Source: a virus
Virus record (IMG/VR): IMGVR_UViG_3300013132_000189
Coordinates: 1-29,267 of that record
Strand: one strand, 5' to 3'
DNA length: 29,267 bases
The position numbers and the translations under genes are program-made. Each line of letters opens with the position of its first letter. Positions within the stretch are counted from its first letter, which is position 1. Under the pieces are notes generated by a model that was given only the letters and a program-made list of their open reading frames with translations, was not told the origin of the DNA and did no database searches. Shown here piece after piece: positions 6,728-16,681 of this stretch.

Positions 6728-8458
6728 TTAGAAAGTACCCCCATCTAATGTTGAAGTCCAGTGTGGTTTGTTAGTATATATCGTAGTAACGGTAGAGGGT
6801 ATAACAGATAAATTTTCAATTGAACCATTATTACCTTCTTTTCTAATATTGTAAGTATTAACAAAAGTTCCTTCAACACCAATTAGATCTAGAGATGTTA
6901 TTGTTCCACCAGTTTCAACAATACCGTAAGCATTGCTCGTATCTTGGCGAATTAAATCTCCCGTGGTAACAGTAATTGGAGATGGTAAAGTTAATGTGAT
7001 TTTTGTAATAGCAGTTAGTATCTGCTTTGAAGTGATTACCGGAGATGCTGGATTATTGGTAGATCTTTGTAACCCTTCGCTATCAAAATATACAACACCA
7101 TTTATGTCAAAATCACCAGATTGGTAATATACACCTTTAACATCTAAGAATCCTTTGGTTCCGGTTACAACGCTGTTTGTGATAGTAGAATCTGGAACAT
7201 AAGTCCATCTTCTGCTGTCATTTGCATGAGTACCGTGATTTAGAGGTCCTGCAGTGCTACTAGCAATTGAACTATCTTCAAAACCAAAGAAACCTAGTTT
7301 ATTATTAGCAGTTCCTGAACTGGTGTTATAATTGAAAGCAATACCACGATCAGTGTTGGTATCATAAGCGTGAGTTATTGTTAACTGGGTGGTTGTTGCA
7401 ATTCCGGAAATAGTTGCATCAGTTAAAGTGATAATTTTATTTACAGTATCATATGCGGTAACAGTATTTGCAGCACCAACATTTAGACCAGCATTTCCGC
7501 TGACAATATCTCCAGTATTGATACCAACAACTGAATCTAGACGAATAGTGCTAACACCAGAAATGACGGTTGTCATTACTGTTCTGGCGCTGGTTACATC
7601 ACCCAAAACAATAATAGGATCATTAATATCAACCGTCGTTGAATTTACTGATGTTGTAGTTCCATCTACTTGAAGGTTACCTTTAATGATGACTGTACCT
7701 TCATTACTCAATCCATCTGGATATGGATCTAAATAAAGTTCATTCCCTGCAATGGTAGATATTACATTATCTTGTATTTTAATTTGGTCAACTACTGAAT
7801 ATCCAGTAATATTAATGTTTCCACCAACATTCAGATTTTTTTCAATTCCAACTCCACCTTCAACTACAAGAGCTCCAGTATTTTTATCTGCAGATTCTGT
7901 AACATCTCCAATATTAATTGCCACTCCATCAGCAAATGCCCAGTCTGCACCTTCAATTTCAAATCTATTATCAGTTGCTTCATCATATCTGAGTTTTACA
8001 TCTTTATTATTACCAAAACTGAGATAATTGTCATCTACAATATTAACTTCACCAGTTCCATTTGGATCTAAAATAATATCACCATCTGTATTAGTTGATG
8101 AAATTGTATTTACATCAATGCGGATATTATCAACGTTCCATTGATCGACTTTAAGTGAAGAAGCCCCAGCGAGTCCAGAGTTTGCTGCGGGGGCAAGAAC
8201 TGCTACAACACCATTATCAGAATTTCTAGTATTTTGGACACCAGCAATTGTTCCTGGCTGATGCTCCATCATAGATGTGTAATAATAACCACCGACTGGA
8301 TTTACATTACTACCATCATCACCTACAAAAATTCTATCTTTATATTGATTAAGACCGCCGTAACTTCCAATACCTGTTACATATGCTAATTCACCCCAAT
8401 TTAGACTAGAAGGTTTGTTAGTACCCGAGGATCTTTTGATCCTGATAATACTTGCCAT
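6728..8458 (-). CDS. Virion structural / fibre-like protein (576 aa)
   Basis: The N-terminus (ASIIRIKRSSGTNKPSSLNW, then GELAYV and DRIFVGDDG) is the form seen at the start of many phage fibre and tail-tip proteins that attach to the virion through this segment. Residues 100-280 hold short Gly/Asn/Asp-rich beta repeats (GDIILDPNGTGEVNI, ALVVEGGVGIEKNLNVGG, VIIKGNLQVDGTTTSV) typical of elongated trimeric fibres. The C-terminal half is beta-rich without recognisable enzymes. The last residues are TLDGGTF, very like the end of the 75-residue protein encoded one base upstream. It occupies the place where T4 has gp12 and wac, but I see no sequence similarity to either. A tail-fibre, whisker or appendage role is likely but not shown. 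Confidence 0.85.
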   Translation of the reverse strand: MASIIRIKRSSGTNKPSSLNWGELAYVTGIGSYGGLNQYKDRIFVGDDGSNVNPVGGYYYTSMMEHQPGTIAGVQNTRNSDNGVVAVLAPAANSGLAGASSLKVDQWNVDNIRIDVNTISSTNTDGDIILDPNGTGEVNIVDDNYLSFGNNKDVKLRYDEATDNRFEIEGADWAFADGVAINIGDVTESADKNTGALVVEGGVGIEKNLNVGGNINITGYSVVDQIKIQDNVISTIAGNELYLDPYPDGLSNEGTVIIKGNLQVDGTTTSVNSTTVDINDPIIVLGDVTSARTVMTTVISGVSTIRLDSVVGINTGDIVSGNAGLNVGAANTVTAYDTVNKIITLTDATISGIATTTQLTITHAYDTNTDRGIAFNYNTSSGTANNKLGFFGFEDSSIASSTAGPLNHGTHANDSRRWTYVPDSTITNSVVTGTKGFLDVKGVYYQSGDFDINGVVYFDSEGLQRSTNNPASPVITSKQILTAITKITLTLPSPITVTTGDLIRQDTSNAYGIVETGGTITSLDLIGVEGTFVNTYNIRKEGNNGSIENLSVIPSTVTTIYTNKPHWTSTLDGGTF

Positions 8459-8459
8459 T

Positions 8460-8687
8460 TTAGAAATTTCCCCCGTTGATGTCTAAATTCTGTGTTGCCC
8501 CTGGTGTAAGGGTTAATGTAGCGTCCCATTTTCTAGTGGCACCATTATAAACTAGAACCATACCATCAAGTAAATTTGTTGCATTAACGTCACTAAGTTC
8601 AGACAAAGAAAGACCTTGAGCACCAGCAAGTGAAGATATAACTTTTACTGCAGGTTGTTGTCCTACTCTGACCTTAATTTCTGCCAT
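8460..8687 (-). CDS. Small structural protein with fibre-type C-terminus (75 aa)
   Basis: The 75-residue protein begins with MAEIKVRVGQQPAVKVISSL and continues with LSLSELSDVNATNLLDGMVL and VYNGATRKWDAT. The latter is a motif repeated in many marine T4-like phage virion proteins (a short beta-hairpin around LSDV...NLxDGxVLVYN...KW). It ends in DINGGNF, matching the TLDGGTF end of the next gene. It is the first gene after a perfect late promoter and is one base from the downstream structural gene. It is probably a minor virion component that partners the 576-residue protein, inferred from the shared ending and adjacency. Confidence 0.85.
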   Translation of the reverse strand: MAEIKVRVGQQPAVKVISSLAGAQGLSLSELSDVNATNLLDGMVLVYNGATRKWDATLTLTPGATQNLDINGGNF

Positions 8688-8713
8688 TTATAAACAGTTC
8701 AGGATCTAAAATA

Positions 8714-8721
8714 TATTTATA
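8714..8721 (-). promoter_or_regulatory. T4-type late promoter (TATAAATA) before the 75-aa gene
   Basis: A perfect minus-strand TATAAATA lies 26 bases upstream of the ATG at 8687. It overlaps the stop codon (8717-8719) of the upstream 62-residue gene. It would start a transcript for the small structural protein, the fibre-like protein and the neck genes. Confidence 0.78.
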
Positions 8722-8905
8722 CTTGATTAAATCCAATCGATCCAAAGGAAGAAATAACTTCTTGTTGTTTAAAATAAAGTTTTATATAAGATTTTGCAAT
8801 ATTTCTAAGAGTATCTACACAATCAATATTATCAATTTCAGATGCAACTTTAAAATACTCAAAACTCTTGCTAAGATTTTCTAAATTAATTTTATCTGGA
8901 TCCAT
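8717..8905 (-). CDS. Small unnamed helical protein (62 aa)
   Basis: The 62-residue protein is acidic at its start (MDPDKINLENLSKSFEYFKV) and helical throughout, with NIDCVDTLRNIAKSYIKLYF and KQQEVISSFG at the C-terminal half. It has no signal peptide or membrane segment. Proteins with this NLENLSxSFEY ... SYIKLYxKQQE layout are found near structural genes in marine T4-like phages but have no assigned role. The start overlaps the end of the upstream 72-residue gene by 14 bases in another frame, and the stop lies inside the following late promoter. The function is unknown. Confidence 0.78.
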   Translation of the reverse strand: MDPDKINLENLSKSFEYFKVASEIDNIDCVDTLRNIAKSYIKLYFKQQEVISSFGSIGFNQV

Positions 8906-9110
8906 TAGTAAGTTCCCTCAGTAAAGATTTAATTTCATCAATATCTTTTTTTATTTGATCTAATTCACTTTTTTCCCTTTGGCGTTGTTCTTTTAATCTC
9001 ATATATTGCACATAACCAGATTTATCATTATTAAGAATAGCACCACTATCACGATCTCTAAAAAGATTGTTGTGACCTTCAACTGGAATTAAATTATTAT
9101 TATTTGTCAT
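8892..9110 (-). CDS. Small protein with coiled-coil tail (72 aa)
   Basis: I take the ATG at 9110 as the start, giving MTNNNNLIPVEGHNNLFRDR and 72 residues. A longer reading from 9125 would run into the upstream stop and adds only MLSHN. The N-terminal part (LIPVEGHNNLFRDRDSGAIL followed by NNDKSGYVQY) is a conserved short motif of T4-like marine phages. The C-terminal half is a charged heptad helix (KSELDQIKKDIDEIKSLLRE). It follows the 2521-residue gene by one base. The role is unknown; the position suggests a baseplate or tail assembly factor. Confidence 0.83.
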   Translation of the reverse strand: MTNNNNLIPVEGHNNLFRDRDSGAILNNDKSGYVQYMRLKEQRQREKSELDQIKKDIDEIKSLLRELTNGSR

Positions 9111-9111
9111 A

Positions 9112-12100
9112 TTATGCGAGAGCAATACATCTAAAATCTTTAAGTTTTACCGGAGTTGATTCATTTGTTGAAGACATTACGATCTTAATTGCAAATCCAT
9201 TAAATTGATCCAGATTATTTGCGGTGAATTGATATTCGGAAAAACCAATTGGACCATTTGGTGATACAAAGGCATCTGCTCTTCCACTATTTTTATTTAA
9301 ATTTATTACACGATCACCAAACCCATCACCATCAGTATCAATTAAATTATCATAACCTGGAAATGGCACATAACTTTGTTGAATATCGCTAGAATCTGCT
9401 TTAAATAATCTGTAAAAGACTCTAAAATCGGCGCTTTCTTGTCTGTTTGCTGCAATAAGAACTCTTAAACTAGTTGCTGGTTGAGCAAGAGAAATAACCT
9501 GAGTAACAAAAACTCCACCATGAGGATCTTCAATAATTTGATTTGCCCTAGAATCTTCCACATAATCACTAATTGGATTATTTGATCTATTTCTTCCAAG
9601 AATGAAAGTAGCATTCTGAATATCCATTACTGGCGAAAGATTTTCATCCTCAGTTTTTAAATCAACTTTCAAGGTTAAAGATTTATTTGATGGCAGAGTT
9701 GTTAATCTTGTATTTTCATTAATTTTAGAAGCAACCATTCGGGGAGTTGGATAATGAACAACCGCATTCAATGGAATAGGATCATAACCTTGATCCAAGA
9801 ATGATACTTCGGATCCACCAGCACTAGTCCCAGATATTGTTCTGAGTTGTGCTGATGCCGCTGTTCCTTTACCGGGAGTAATTACATTGAATAATGGTTC
9901 AATAGAACTAAATTGATGATTTTGAGAAATTTTAGATGTATCTCCACCAATTGCCTTTTGACTGTTAAAATTAAGCATCGATGCTCCACTAGTTCTACTT
10001 GTCGGAGTGCTTCTATCGAATTCTAAAAAGAAATTATCTAGGTTCGAACTTTCCGAATTATAATATGCAGCAGGAGTGTCATGAACTGAATTAATTCTTA
10101 TTAAAGAAACACCACTAACTTCATATGGTTGTACAAATTCATCAGAACCATGAGAAGTTTTAACAGATCCTCCCAATGCTCTACCATCAATTGTCAAAGT
10201 TCCAGCATTACCAGAAACCTGAGTAATAGCACTATAAGATATTACCTCATTATTCAATAGTGCATATCCACGGCTTGTTGTTATACCCTCAAATGTACTA
10301 AAAATAGTAGTATTTGCAACTGATACAACTGTATCATTTAGTCCAAAAGAAGCAGTTGTTGTAGTTTTTTCTCTATCGGGAATAATATCCACAATTTCAA
10401 TTTTTCCATTTCCACCGTGATTGGCGTGATTATATTGCTTGATTCTAAAAATATTTCCAGAATACTCATCTGCAATAAGAGATGATGAAGATACTGTTGC
10501 AGTGGCAGTTGTTCTTGATGATTCTAAGTTGGGATTTGTATAGTAAACAAGAGTAGCAGAATTTGTAAAGTTTTCGCCTTGAACATTGGTAAGATAAATT
10601 GCGTCTGCTGCACCGCGTGTTTTAATTCCAATCTTAGCCCCACTGCCACCACCAACACTAGTGGAAGTAATTCCTAGTATTTCACCAGTTACATATCCAT
10701 TTCCAATAGAAGTAATATTAACAGTAGAAACTACAGAACTGGAAATTGTAATAGTTGCCTGAGCACCTGTGCCCTTACCTGTGATTGAATACAAGGGAAC
10801 GGAAGTATATGTTCCATTTGAATATCCAACACCAACAGCTACAATACCAACCGACCCAGTTCCTGTCGCAGAAATTGGTCCTCCCAAGTTTTCAACAATA
10901 CCGACGATGCTTGGACTTGATCCCTCACCAATCTTAGTTCCGGGAACAACAGCAGTATTAAGTGTGCCGGAAATTGATACTTTTAACTTTCTTGGCAGAG
11001 TTTCTATTGGATTGTTTGCTAGTTTTCCGATATTTGTTCCTGTTGTTGTAATATCAGTATTATAGAATGTTACTGTTCCTGAAGGTACAAATTTTGCCTT
11101 ATAAAGTTTGAAGGTTAAATCTTGATATTGGCTTGCCGTCCAAATAGTTCCGTTCTGAGACTTAAACAGACTGCCACCAATATATTGTTTAGTAACAACA
11201 ACATTTTGAACATCTGGTAGGTTCTTGGTTTTAACAGTTTTTTGTCCCATTGTGGCAGTCCACATTTCATAAGCATCAGATGCTGGTGAAAGAATAACAA
11301 TTGCATATTCTTTACCTTCTTCCAAGTATACCGGAGATGAAAAACGAATTCTTGTTGGAATTGGCTCGGGTATACTAGGTCTATCATATCTACCCCAATT
11401 TGGATCCTTTAAAATATCTTGCATTCTTGGTCCAATTTTACCAGTGTAGACATTTTCTAAGAAATATCTAATATCAGAGTCTGAAAATCCTTGTGATTTT
11501 GCATAAGGATAATCTACTTCATAACCAAACTGTCCGGGCGTAGATCCGCTTGCAGCATCATCAAATCCAGCCATACTTTTAACACCGAATGTTGTTTCGG
11601 CAATGTTTATCTGACTTGGATTTAGAGCAACCTGGGTATAATCTTGAACTAAGAATGACGTTGGAGTTCCCAACTCAACGGTTCTAAGTTCAACATAGAT
11701 TTTTGCACTAGGATCTTTTGATGCAAAGTATAAATCAAATGAGGTTAAGAATGCACCCTTCCCATCAACAGTAAATGATTGTGCAAGGGGATCTCTATGC
11801 ACTGCTTTTGTTTCAACTTGAACTTCCGTCGGCTTCGTAGCAGGTTTAGGTGGATTTCTTACAGCAACTCTGCTGGTTTGTTGTGTAAGAATAGTTCCAG
11901 AACCACTATATGTTCCAAGAGCTTCGCTTGCAAATACTGTTGATCCAGGAAGAGGAGTTACTCCTGGTGGAACGGCAGTAACTTTTACAGTTTTTGTCCC
12001 ACTAGTAACTTTTATTGCTGGTGGTGGATTAGAGTTTGGATCTCTGAAGAAAAAGTTTGCAACAATATCACCCCAGTTGTCTGATATCAATTCTGCTTTG

Positions 12101-15100
12101 GTTATAGTTGCAGTAGCACCGCTAGTTTCACCAACTACAGTTGCGCCGGACGCAACATATCCATAGTATTTTTCTTCAATGGCAAGAGCTCTAACACCAA
12201 AGTTAATTAGTTTTGATGTTGCAGAATAAGATTCTCCTGGTGCTGGTCTAGATTTGTCATAAGGATCTACACTATAAGTTTCAACAAGAACTGATGGAGA
12301 TCCAAGTCCTGCTCCAATATCAGGACGTGAAGTATCCCCAAATTTATGATTTGGTTGTTGAACTCTAATATATCCAATCTGTTTTCCAGCAAAATAAATA
12401 CGCGCATTTTCAAAAACTCGAAAAGTTCCAGATTGCATTGTAATTTCACAAAGTTTTGGGATGACATCAACCTGTTGACTATCCAAATAATGATAGTGTT
12501 TTGTAAATGGTCTTAATCCATTAGCATTAAAATATACATTTCTAGAACGCATAAATGGGTCAATAGTTCCATTTATCTTAATATCTTCTACATAATTAAA
12601 TTCTCTAGAAGGTCCAGTTAGTTTTGTTATATAATCGGTTGTAGTAGTTGTTATCGTTATTTCTTTTTTTGCGGCAAATAGTACATTTTCATTAACTTGC
12701 GTGTTTGCCTCCTGAACCCATTCTGCTCCAGTAGATTCAGTTCTATTATCATCAATGTAAATAGTTCTAACCCAGTTATCAGATGCTGGATCCAATTCTA
12801 CACCACCAACAAACACAATAACATTAAATGGATTTACATTCTCTACATTTGTGGCGTGTGGTTGCTCAATCCAATCAACCTCGGTATATGCTAATGTGAG
12901 TAAGTCTCCAGTTTTTTGAATATTTGGATCTAGTAGTTTTAGATTTTGGCTTATATCTGTCGTTGATCGATCAATACCAGGATCTAACGCCAACTCTGCT
13001 GGAATCGACCAGAAGTCAACAGGAATAATTCCAGTAGGATCAGATTTACTAATATCAATTGTTGTATATCTCTTGTCTGCAAGAGATTTGTCTTTAAAAC
13101 TAGTTACAACAAATCCAGATTTAAATCTATTAAGTCCAGTTGCATCCGTAACCTCAAGAGTTTGCGCCTTTAATTCCAGCATACTTAAACTCGTAACATC
13201 TTCTAGATTTTCAATTCTTTGCTCAAGTTTTGCAATGTCGCGCATTGTAAATCTTCTATTGTCTCTCAATAGAATTTTTGGATCTTTTTGAGGATTGAAT
13301 AGATATGCTGGATAACGAATTTGAGACAATTCCATTGCATCATCAGCAAGAATTGGGGCACGTGGATCATCATTTGATTCTCCCAAAACGACTTCAACTT
13401 CTCCAAACCGATTGACCGTTACAAGATCAACTCTTGGCAAATAGTAACTATATCCAATAAATGAAGTTTCATCGGGGGAAACTATGTATCTGAAATTACT
13501 TTCATAAGATCTTGAACTAAATGCAAATGGTGAAGCATTTGTTGTTGAAGGATCAAATTCCTGAACTCTTGGTCTAAAATCGAGAATATCAGAAACACGA
13601 TTTCCATCTGGAACTGATGGTATATCATTAGAATACCTATCTTCAGTATAAGAATTTACTGTGAAAATATCCCCACTATTTCCACTTGTTACCTTATAAT
13701 AATCTAAAATTACTAATAATTGACGAGCAGGAATTGCACTTCCGGATTTTCGTATTAACTTAGAGTAGTCGCAGTATTGGTTTTTATGACCTTTATCTAA
13801 AATATAATTGGTAGTTCTATTAATATAGCTGCCTGGTGTTATTTGCTGGATAATTGCATTAATAGAAGATTCTTTAAAGACTACATTTTCGCCAACTTCA
13901 AATTTATTTTCATTTAATGGCACAAATTCTATTGTTGATGATGTTTTGTTAACTATTTGTGCTACTGATCTACTATTTTGTCCTACCAGTTTTTCTCCGG
14001 TAATAGCATTTGTATCCAATGTCAATCCAGTTGCAAATGTCAATTTATCTAAAACTGGAGTAGTCGTATCTGTTGATTCATATACTGCTCTTATATTGAC
14101 GACATCAGAAACATTCAATGATATTTCTTTATCCTCAACTCTTAATCCATAATATTTACTTGTGCTTAATCCGGTAGCAGATGATCCAGTTTGTGTAGAA
14201 ATTCCACTAGTTCTAGTAACAGATATTTGTCTGCTTCTTATAAAATCTTTCGATTTATTTGTAACTTGTCTTTTCTTTAATGTTGCAATAATAGTAACAT
14301 TGGATTGATTTATTCTCAATCCAGCAAAGGTTGCTGTATTTCCATTTGCACCAAGTGTGAATTTGCCAGAATTTAATTCATCGGTAATTCCATCACTATA
14401 GTGTATTGAATATCTTTCGGCATCAAAAGATTCAAAAAATACACTAGTAATTCCACTCGTAGAATCTAATGCATCAGATGTTGTAATTATTAAAGATCCA
14501 GATGCATTTGTTGATTTACCTGTGATTTGTTTTGTAATCGTAAGCTCTGATTGAGATAAATCAACGGAAGCAATATTTAATTTTGGTAGATTTGTATACA
14601 AACCAGATGAACTAAGATTTGTTATTTTTGGTTCCATCAAAGAAAATACTGAGTCCCCATCCTCTACTGCTGCTCTTGCAACAGAAGTAATAGCAATGCC
14701 AGCAGCTGCAAGTCCTATTGAAGTTCCGTCTGGAGCAATACTTGCAATTCTATTGTAGTTTGGATCATTTTGTCCACTTTGATATTTAATTATCGCTTCT
14801 GTTTTAATTCCCGTAACACCACTGAAAAATCTTCCGGGCACTTTTCCCGTGTTCCCCCCACTAACTGTTAATTTATCTGTAATAGAAAAATTAGGTGGGG
14901 TTCTTTCGTATAAAACTGCATCTGCAAAAAAGTCCGTTTGTAAAGCACTATTCAGAGCAGTCGAATCTTGATAAACGGATTTAATATCTTCTACCGCATA
15001 TGCATTTAGTGCTTGTATTCCGATTTTAAATTCTGGATTTTCATTAATAATAACTTGTTCACCAACCAAAAATGTTCCAGAAGTTTGCGACAAACTATAT

Positions 15101-16677
15101 GCAGAAGCATTTGGTTTCGCTGAAAGATAACCTGTTGCACCACTAGATAAACCTCTTATAATTGAAGTTAAAGGAACTTCTGTTGTAGTATAGTCCTTTG
15201 CAAGGTACAGAGTTGTATATGTTTGAACATCGAATAAGTATAAATCCCAAGTTGTACTATCTCCGGTATATGGCGCATCCGATACACCATACCAGTAAAC
15301 TCTTGCCTCACCAATTTTAATTCCACCACCACCAGCAGTTCCAGGACCATCTCCGGAGGCATCTCTTCTCCTATTATAAAGTTCTATAATGTTTGCTTGC
15401 GTTGTTTGAGCACCACTCTGTGACGCACCAATGTTTAAATATGGAACCCCATGAACATTGTTAACCTTTAGAAGACTTCCCATTCCAAACGGAACCAAAG
15501 CACCATCAACTTTTTTGGTCGTTCTCGGTTTTGGAACATCTACTACTGCACCACCAACCAAATCAATATCAAATCCTCTTACATATGCGGTTCCAGCAGA
15601 AACTTTAACAGACATTAAACTGTCTGTTGGAATATTACCTTGTTCTGTTCTTTGTCCTTCGATATAAAGTCCACCATTGCCAATTTCATTGTTTAAAGAA
15701 TCTGCAACCGATATCGTAAATGGATTTATTGCATAATTACCAGACTCTTCGAAGGTTCTTTTGGCGAAATAATCTTTAATTACGCTATATTCTGATTTAT
15801 TTTGTAATTTTTTAATTTTACCCTGATCAACCTTAACTAACTCTACAAAGTTCGTATCATTAAAATCTAGTAGTTGTTTTTTAGATAATTTTACGCTAAT
15901 TTTTAATCTATCGGCACCAGGAGCTGCATAATTAGTAAATCCTCTTGCATTATCATTCAAATCTGAATCATCATCGGAAGAAACAATCTCTTCAAGAATA
16001 TCAAAACCAACTCTATATGATGGTTCATTATTATAAGGATCTAAGATAATTTGGGTATTTGGAATATCGACAAAAGTACCTCTAATAAAATATACTCCCC
16101 TTGAAACTCCAACAGCATATCCAGTAGCAGTTGCGTTAGTTGAAATAAGAGTTAAAATAGTATCCCCACTATTCAGAGTAGTATTTCCATAGGTTACATT
16201 TTCTTCAAGTGTTAATATCTCCCCATCTATAAATTCTACTCCCTCACCATCATTAGCGCCTTCATTATATTTGATAAAAAGTGTTATTTGTTCAACACCT
16301 TCATCTGGTGGTAAAAGATATCCTTTAATTGTACCAACAACTCCCGATGTTTGACCCTTTACCTTCGTGCCTCTACCAGTATTAGCATTTTTTAACGCAT
16401 CAAGATAGACTGTAACATCAATGCCAAGATGATCATTATTTACTTTAATAGTTGTAAAAGCATTATCGCAAGTAACTCCTCCAGGAATTACCATGGAACC
16501 TTCTTTGAAGATGTGGCTTCCAAAAGATTCTATCTGATTTTGTAAAATAGACTGTAATCCTGTTAGTTCTCTTGCTTGAACGGGATATCCGGGTTTGAAA
16601 AGAACTCTATAATAATTATCTGCCTTATCAAAATCGTCATAATAAGGACTTACATTGAGATTAGTCTTTTGTGGCAT
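9112..16677 (-). CDS. Giant DUF4815-type baseplate/tail structural protein (2521 aa)
   Basis: The N-terminus (PYYDDFDKADNYYRVLFKPG, then PVQARELTGLQSILQNQIES) and the FGSHIFKEGSMVIPGG segment match the DUF4815 family of marine T4-like virion proteins. Around residues 1400-1480 a conserved block includes DPFMRSRNVYFNANGLRPFT. At about 1625-1830 a beta domain starts with DPLAQSFTVDGKGAFLTSFD and includes KEYAIVILSPASDAYEMWTA, a module common in tail and baseplate proteins. GxGY-type repeats lie near 1940-1990. The end (about 2250-2521) carries DTDGDGFGD near 2440, which looks like a calcium-binding loop. The gene follows gp8 by 4 bases, where T4 has gp9 and gp10. A baseplate-periphery or tail-fibre-anchor role is inferred from position and family. 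Confidence 0.92.
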   Translation of the reverse strand: MPQKTNLNVSPYYDDFDKADNYYRVLFKPGYPVQARELTGLQSILQNQIESFGSHIFKEGSMVIPGGVTCDNAFTTIKVNNDHLGIDVTVYLDALKNANTGRGTKVKGQTSGVVGTIKGYLLPPDEGVEQITLFIKYNEGANDGEGVEFIDGEILTLEENVTYGNTTLNSGDTILTLISTNATATGYAVGVSRGVYFIRGTFVDIPNTQIILDPYNNEPSYRVGFDILEEIVSSDDDSDLNDNARGFTNYAAPGADRLKISVKLSKKQLLDFNDTNFVELVKVDQGKIKKLQNKSEYSVIKDYFAKRTFEESGNYAINPFTISVADSLNNEIGNGGLYIEGQRTEQGNIPTDSLMSVKVSAGTAYVRGFDIDLVGGAVVDVPKPRTTKKVDGALVPFGMGSLLKVNNVHGVPYLNIGASQSGAQTTQANIIELYNRRRDASGDGPGTAGGGGIKIGEARVYWYGVSDAPYTGDSTTWDLYLFDVQTYTTLYLAKDYTTTEVPLTSIIRGLSSGATGYLSAKPNASAYSLSQTSGTFLVGEQVIINENPEFKIGIQALNAYAVEDIKSVYQDSTALNSALQTDFFADAVLYERTPPNFSITDKLTVSGGNTGKVPGRFFSGVTGIKTEAIIKYQSGQNDPNYNRIASIAPDGTSIGLAAAGIAITSVARAAVEDGDSVFSLMEPKITNLSSSGLYTNLPKLNIASVDLSQSELTITKQITGKSTNASGSLIITTSDALDSTSGITSVFFESFDAERYSIHYSDGITDELNSGKFTLGANGNTATFAGLRINQSNVTIIATLKKRQVTNKSKDFIRSRQISVTRTSGISTQTGSSATGLSTSKYYGLRVEDKEISLNVSDVVNIRAVYESTDTTTPVLDKLTFATGLTLDTNAITGEKLVGQNSRSVAQIVNKTSSTIEFVPLNENKFEVGENVVFKESSINAIIQQITPGSYINRTTNYILDKGHKNQYCDYSKLIRKSGSAIPARQLLVILDYYKVTSGNSGDIFTVNSYTEDRYSNDIPSVPDGNRVSDILDFRPRVQEFDPSTTNASPFAFSSRSYESNFRYIVSPDETSFIGYSYYLPRVDLVTVNRFGEVEVVLGESNDDPRAPILADDAMELSQIRYPAYLFNPQKDPKILLRDNRRFTMRDIAKLEQRIENLEDVTSLSMLELKAQTLEVTDATGLNRFKSGFVVTSFKDKSLADKRYTTIDISKSDPTGIIPVDFWSIPAELALDPGIDRSTTDISQNLKLLDPNIQKTGDLLTLAYTEVDWIEQPHATNVENVNPFNVIVFVGGVELDPASDNWVRTIYIDDNRTESTGAEWVQEANTQVNENVLFAAKKEITITTTTTDYITKLTGPSREFNYVEDIKINGTIDPFMRSRNVYFNANGLRPFTKHYHYLDSQQVDVIPKLCEITMQSGTFRVFENARIYFAGKQIGYIRVQQPNHKFGDTSRPDIGAGLGSPSVLVETYSVDPYDKSRPAPGESYSATSKLINFGVRALAIEEKYYGYVASGATVVGETSGATATITKAELISDNWGDIVANFFFRDPNSNPPPAIKVTSGTKTVKVTAVPPGVTPLPGSTVFASEALGTYSGSGTILTQQTSRVAVRNPPKPATKPTEVQVETKAVHRDPLAQSFTVDGKGAFLTSFDLYFASKDPSAKIYVELRTVELGTPTSFLVQDYTQVALNPSQINIAETTFGVKSMAGFDDAASGSTPGQFGYEVDYPYAKSQGFSDSDIRYFLENVYTGKIGPRMQDILKDPNWGRYDRPSIPEPIPTRIRFSSPVYLEEGKEYAIVILSPASDAYEMWTATMGQKTVKTKNLPDVQNVVVTKQYIGGSLFKSQNGTIWTASQYQDLTFKLYKAKFVPSGTVTFYNTDITTTGTNIGKLANNPIETLPRKLKVSISGTLNTAVVPGTKIGEGSSPSIVGIVENLGGPISATGTGSVGIVAVGVGYSNGTYTSVPLYSITGKGTGAQATITISSSVVSTVNITSIGNGYVTGEILGITSTSVGGGSGAKIGIKTRGAADAIYLTNVQGENFTNSATLVYYTNPNLESSRTTATATVSSSSLIADEYSGNIFRIKQYNHANHGGNGKIEIVDIIPDREKTTTTASFGLNDTVVSVANTTIFSTFEGITTSRGYALLNNEVISYSAITQVSGNAGTLTIDGRALGGSVKTSHGSDEFVQPYEVSGVSLIRINSVHDTPAAYYNSESSNLDNFFLEFDRSTPTSRTSGASMLNFNSQKAIGGDTSKISQNHQFSSIEPLFNVITPGKGTAASAQLRTISGTSAGGSEVSFLDQGYDPIPLNAVVHYPTPRMVASKINENTRLTTLPSNKSLTLKVDLKTEDENLSPVMDIQNATFILGRNRSNNPISDYVEDSRANQIIEDPHGGVFVTQVISLAQPATSLRVLIAANRQESADFRVFYRLFKADSSDIQQSYVPFPGYDNLIDTDGDGFGDRVINLNKNSGRADAFVSPNGPIGFSEYQFTANNLDQFNGFAIKIVMSSTNESTPVKLKDFRCIALA

Positions 16678-16681
16678 TTTT

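Noticed and set aside
9111-9125. ATG at 9125 as the start of the small coiled-coil gene
   Set aside because: It lies inside the end of the 2521-aa gene and adds only MLSHN before a second Met that matches the conserved start.
11115-15362. Short minus-strand frames inside the 2521-aa gene (11115-11387, 12267-12470, 15168-15362) and 27383-27583 in the giant gene
   Set aside because: They are in alternative frames of real genes with no conserved content.
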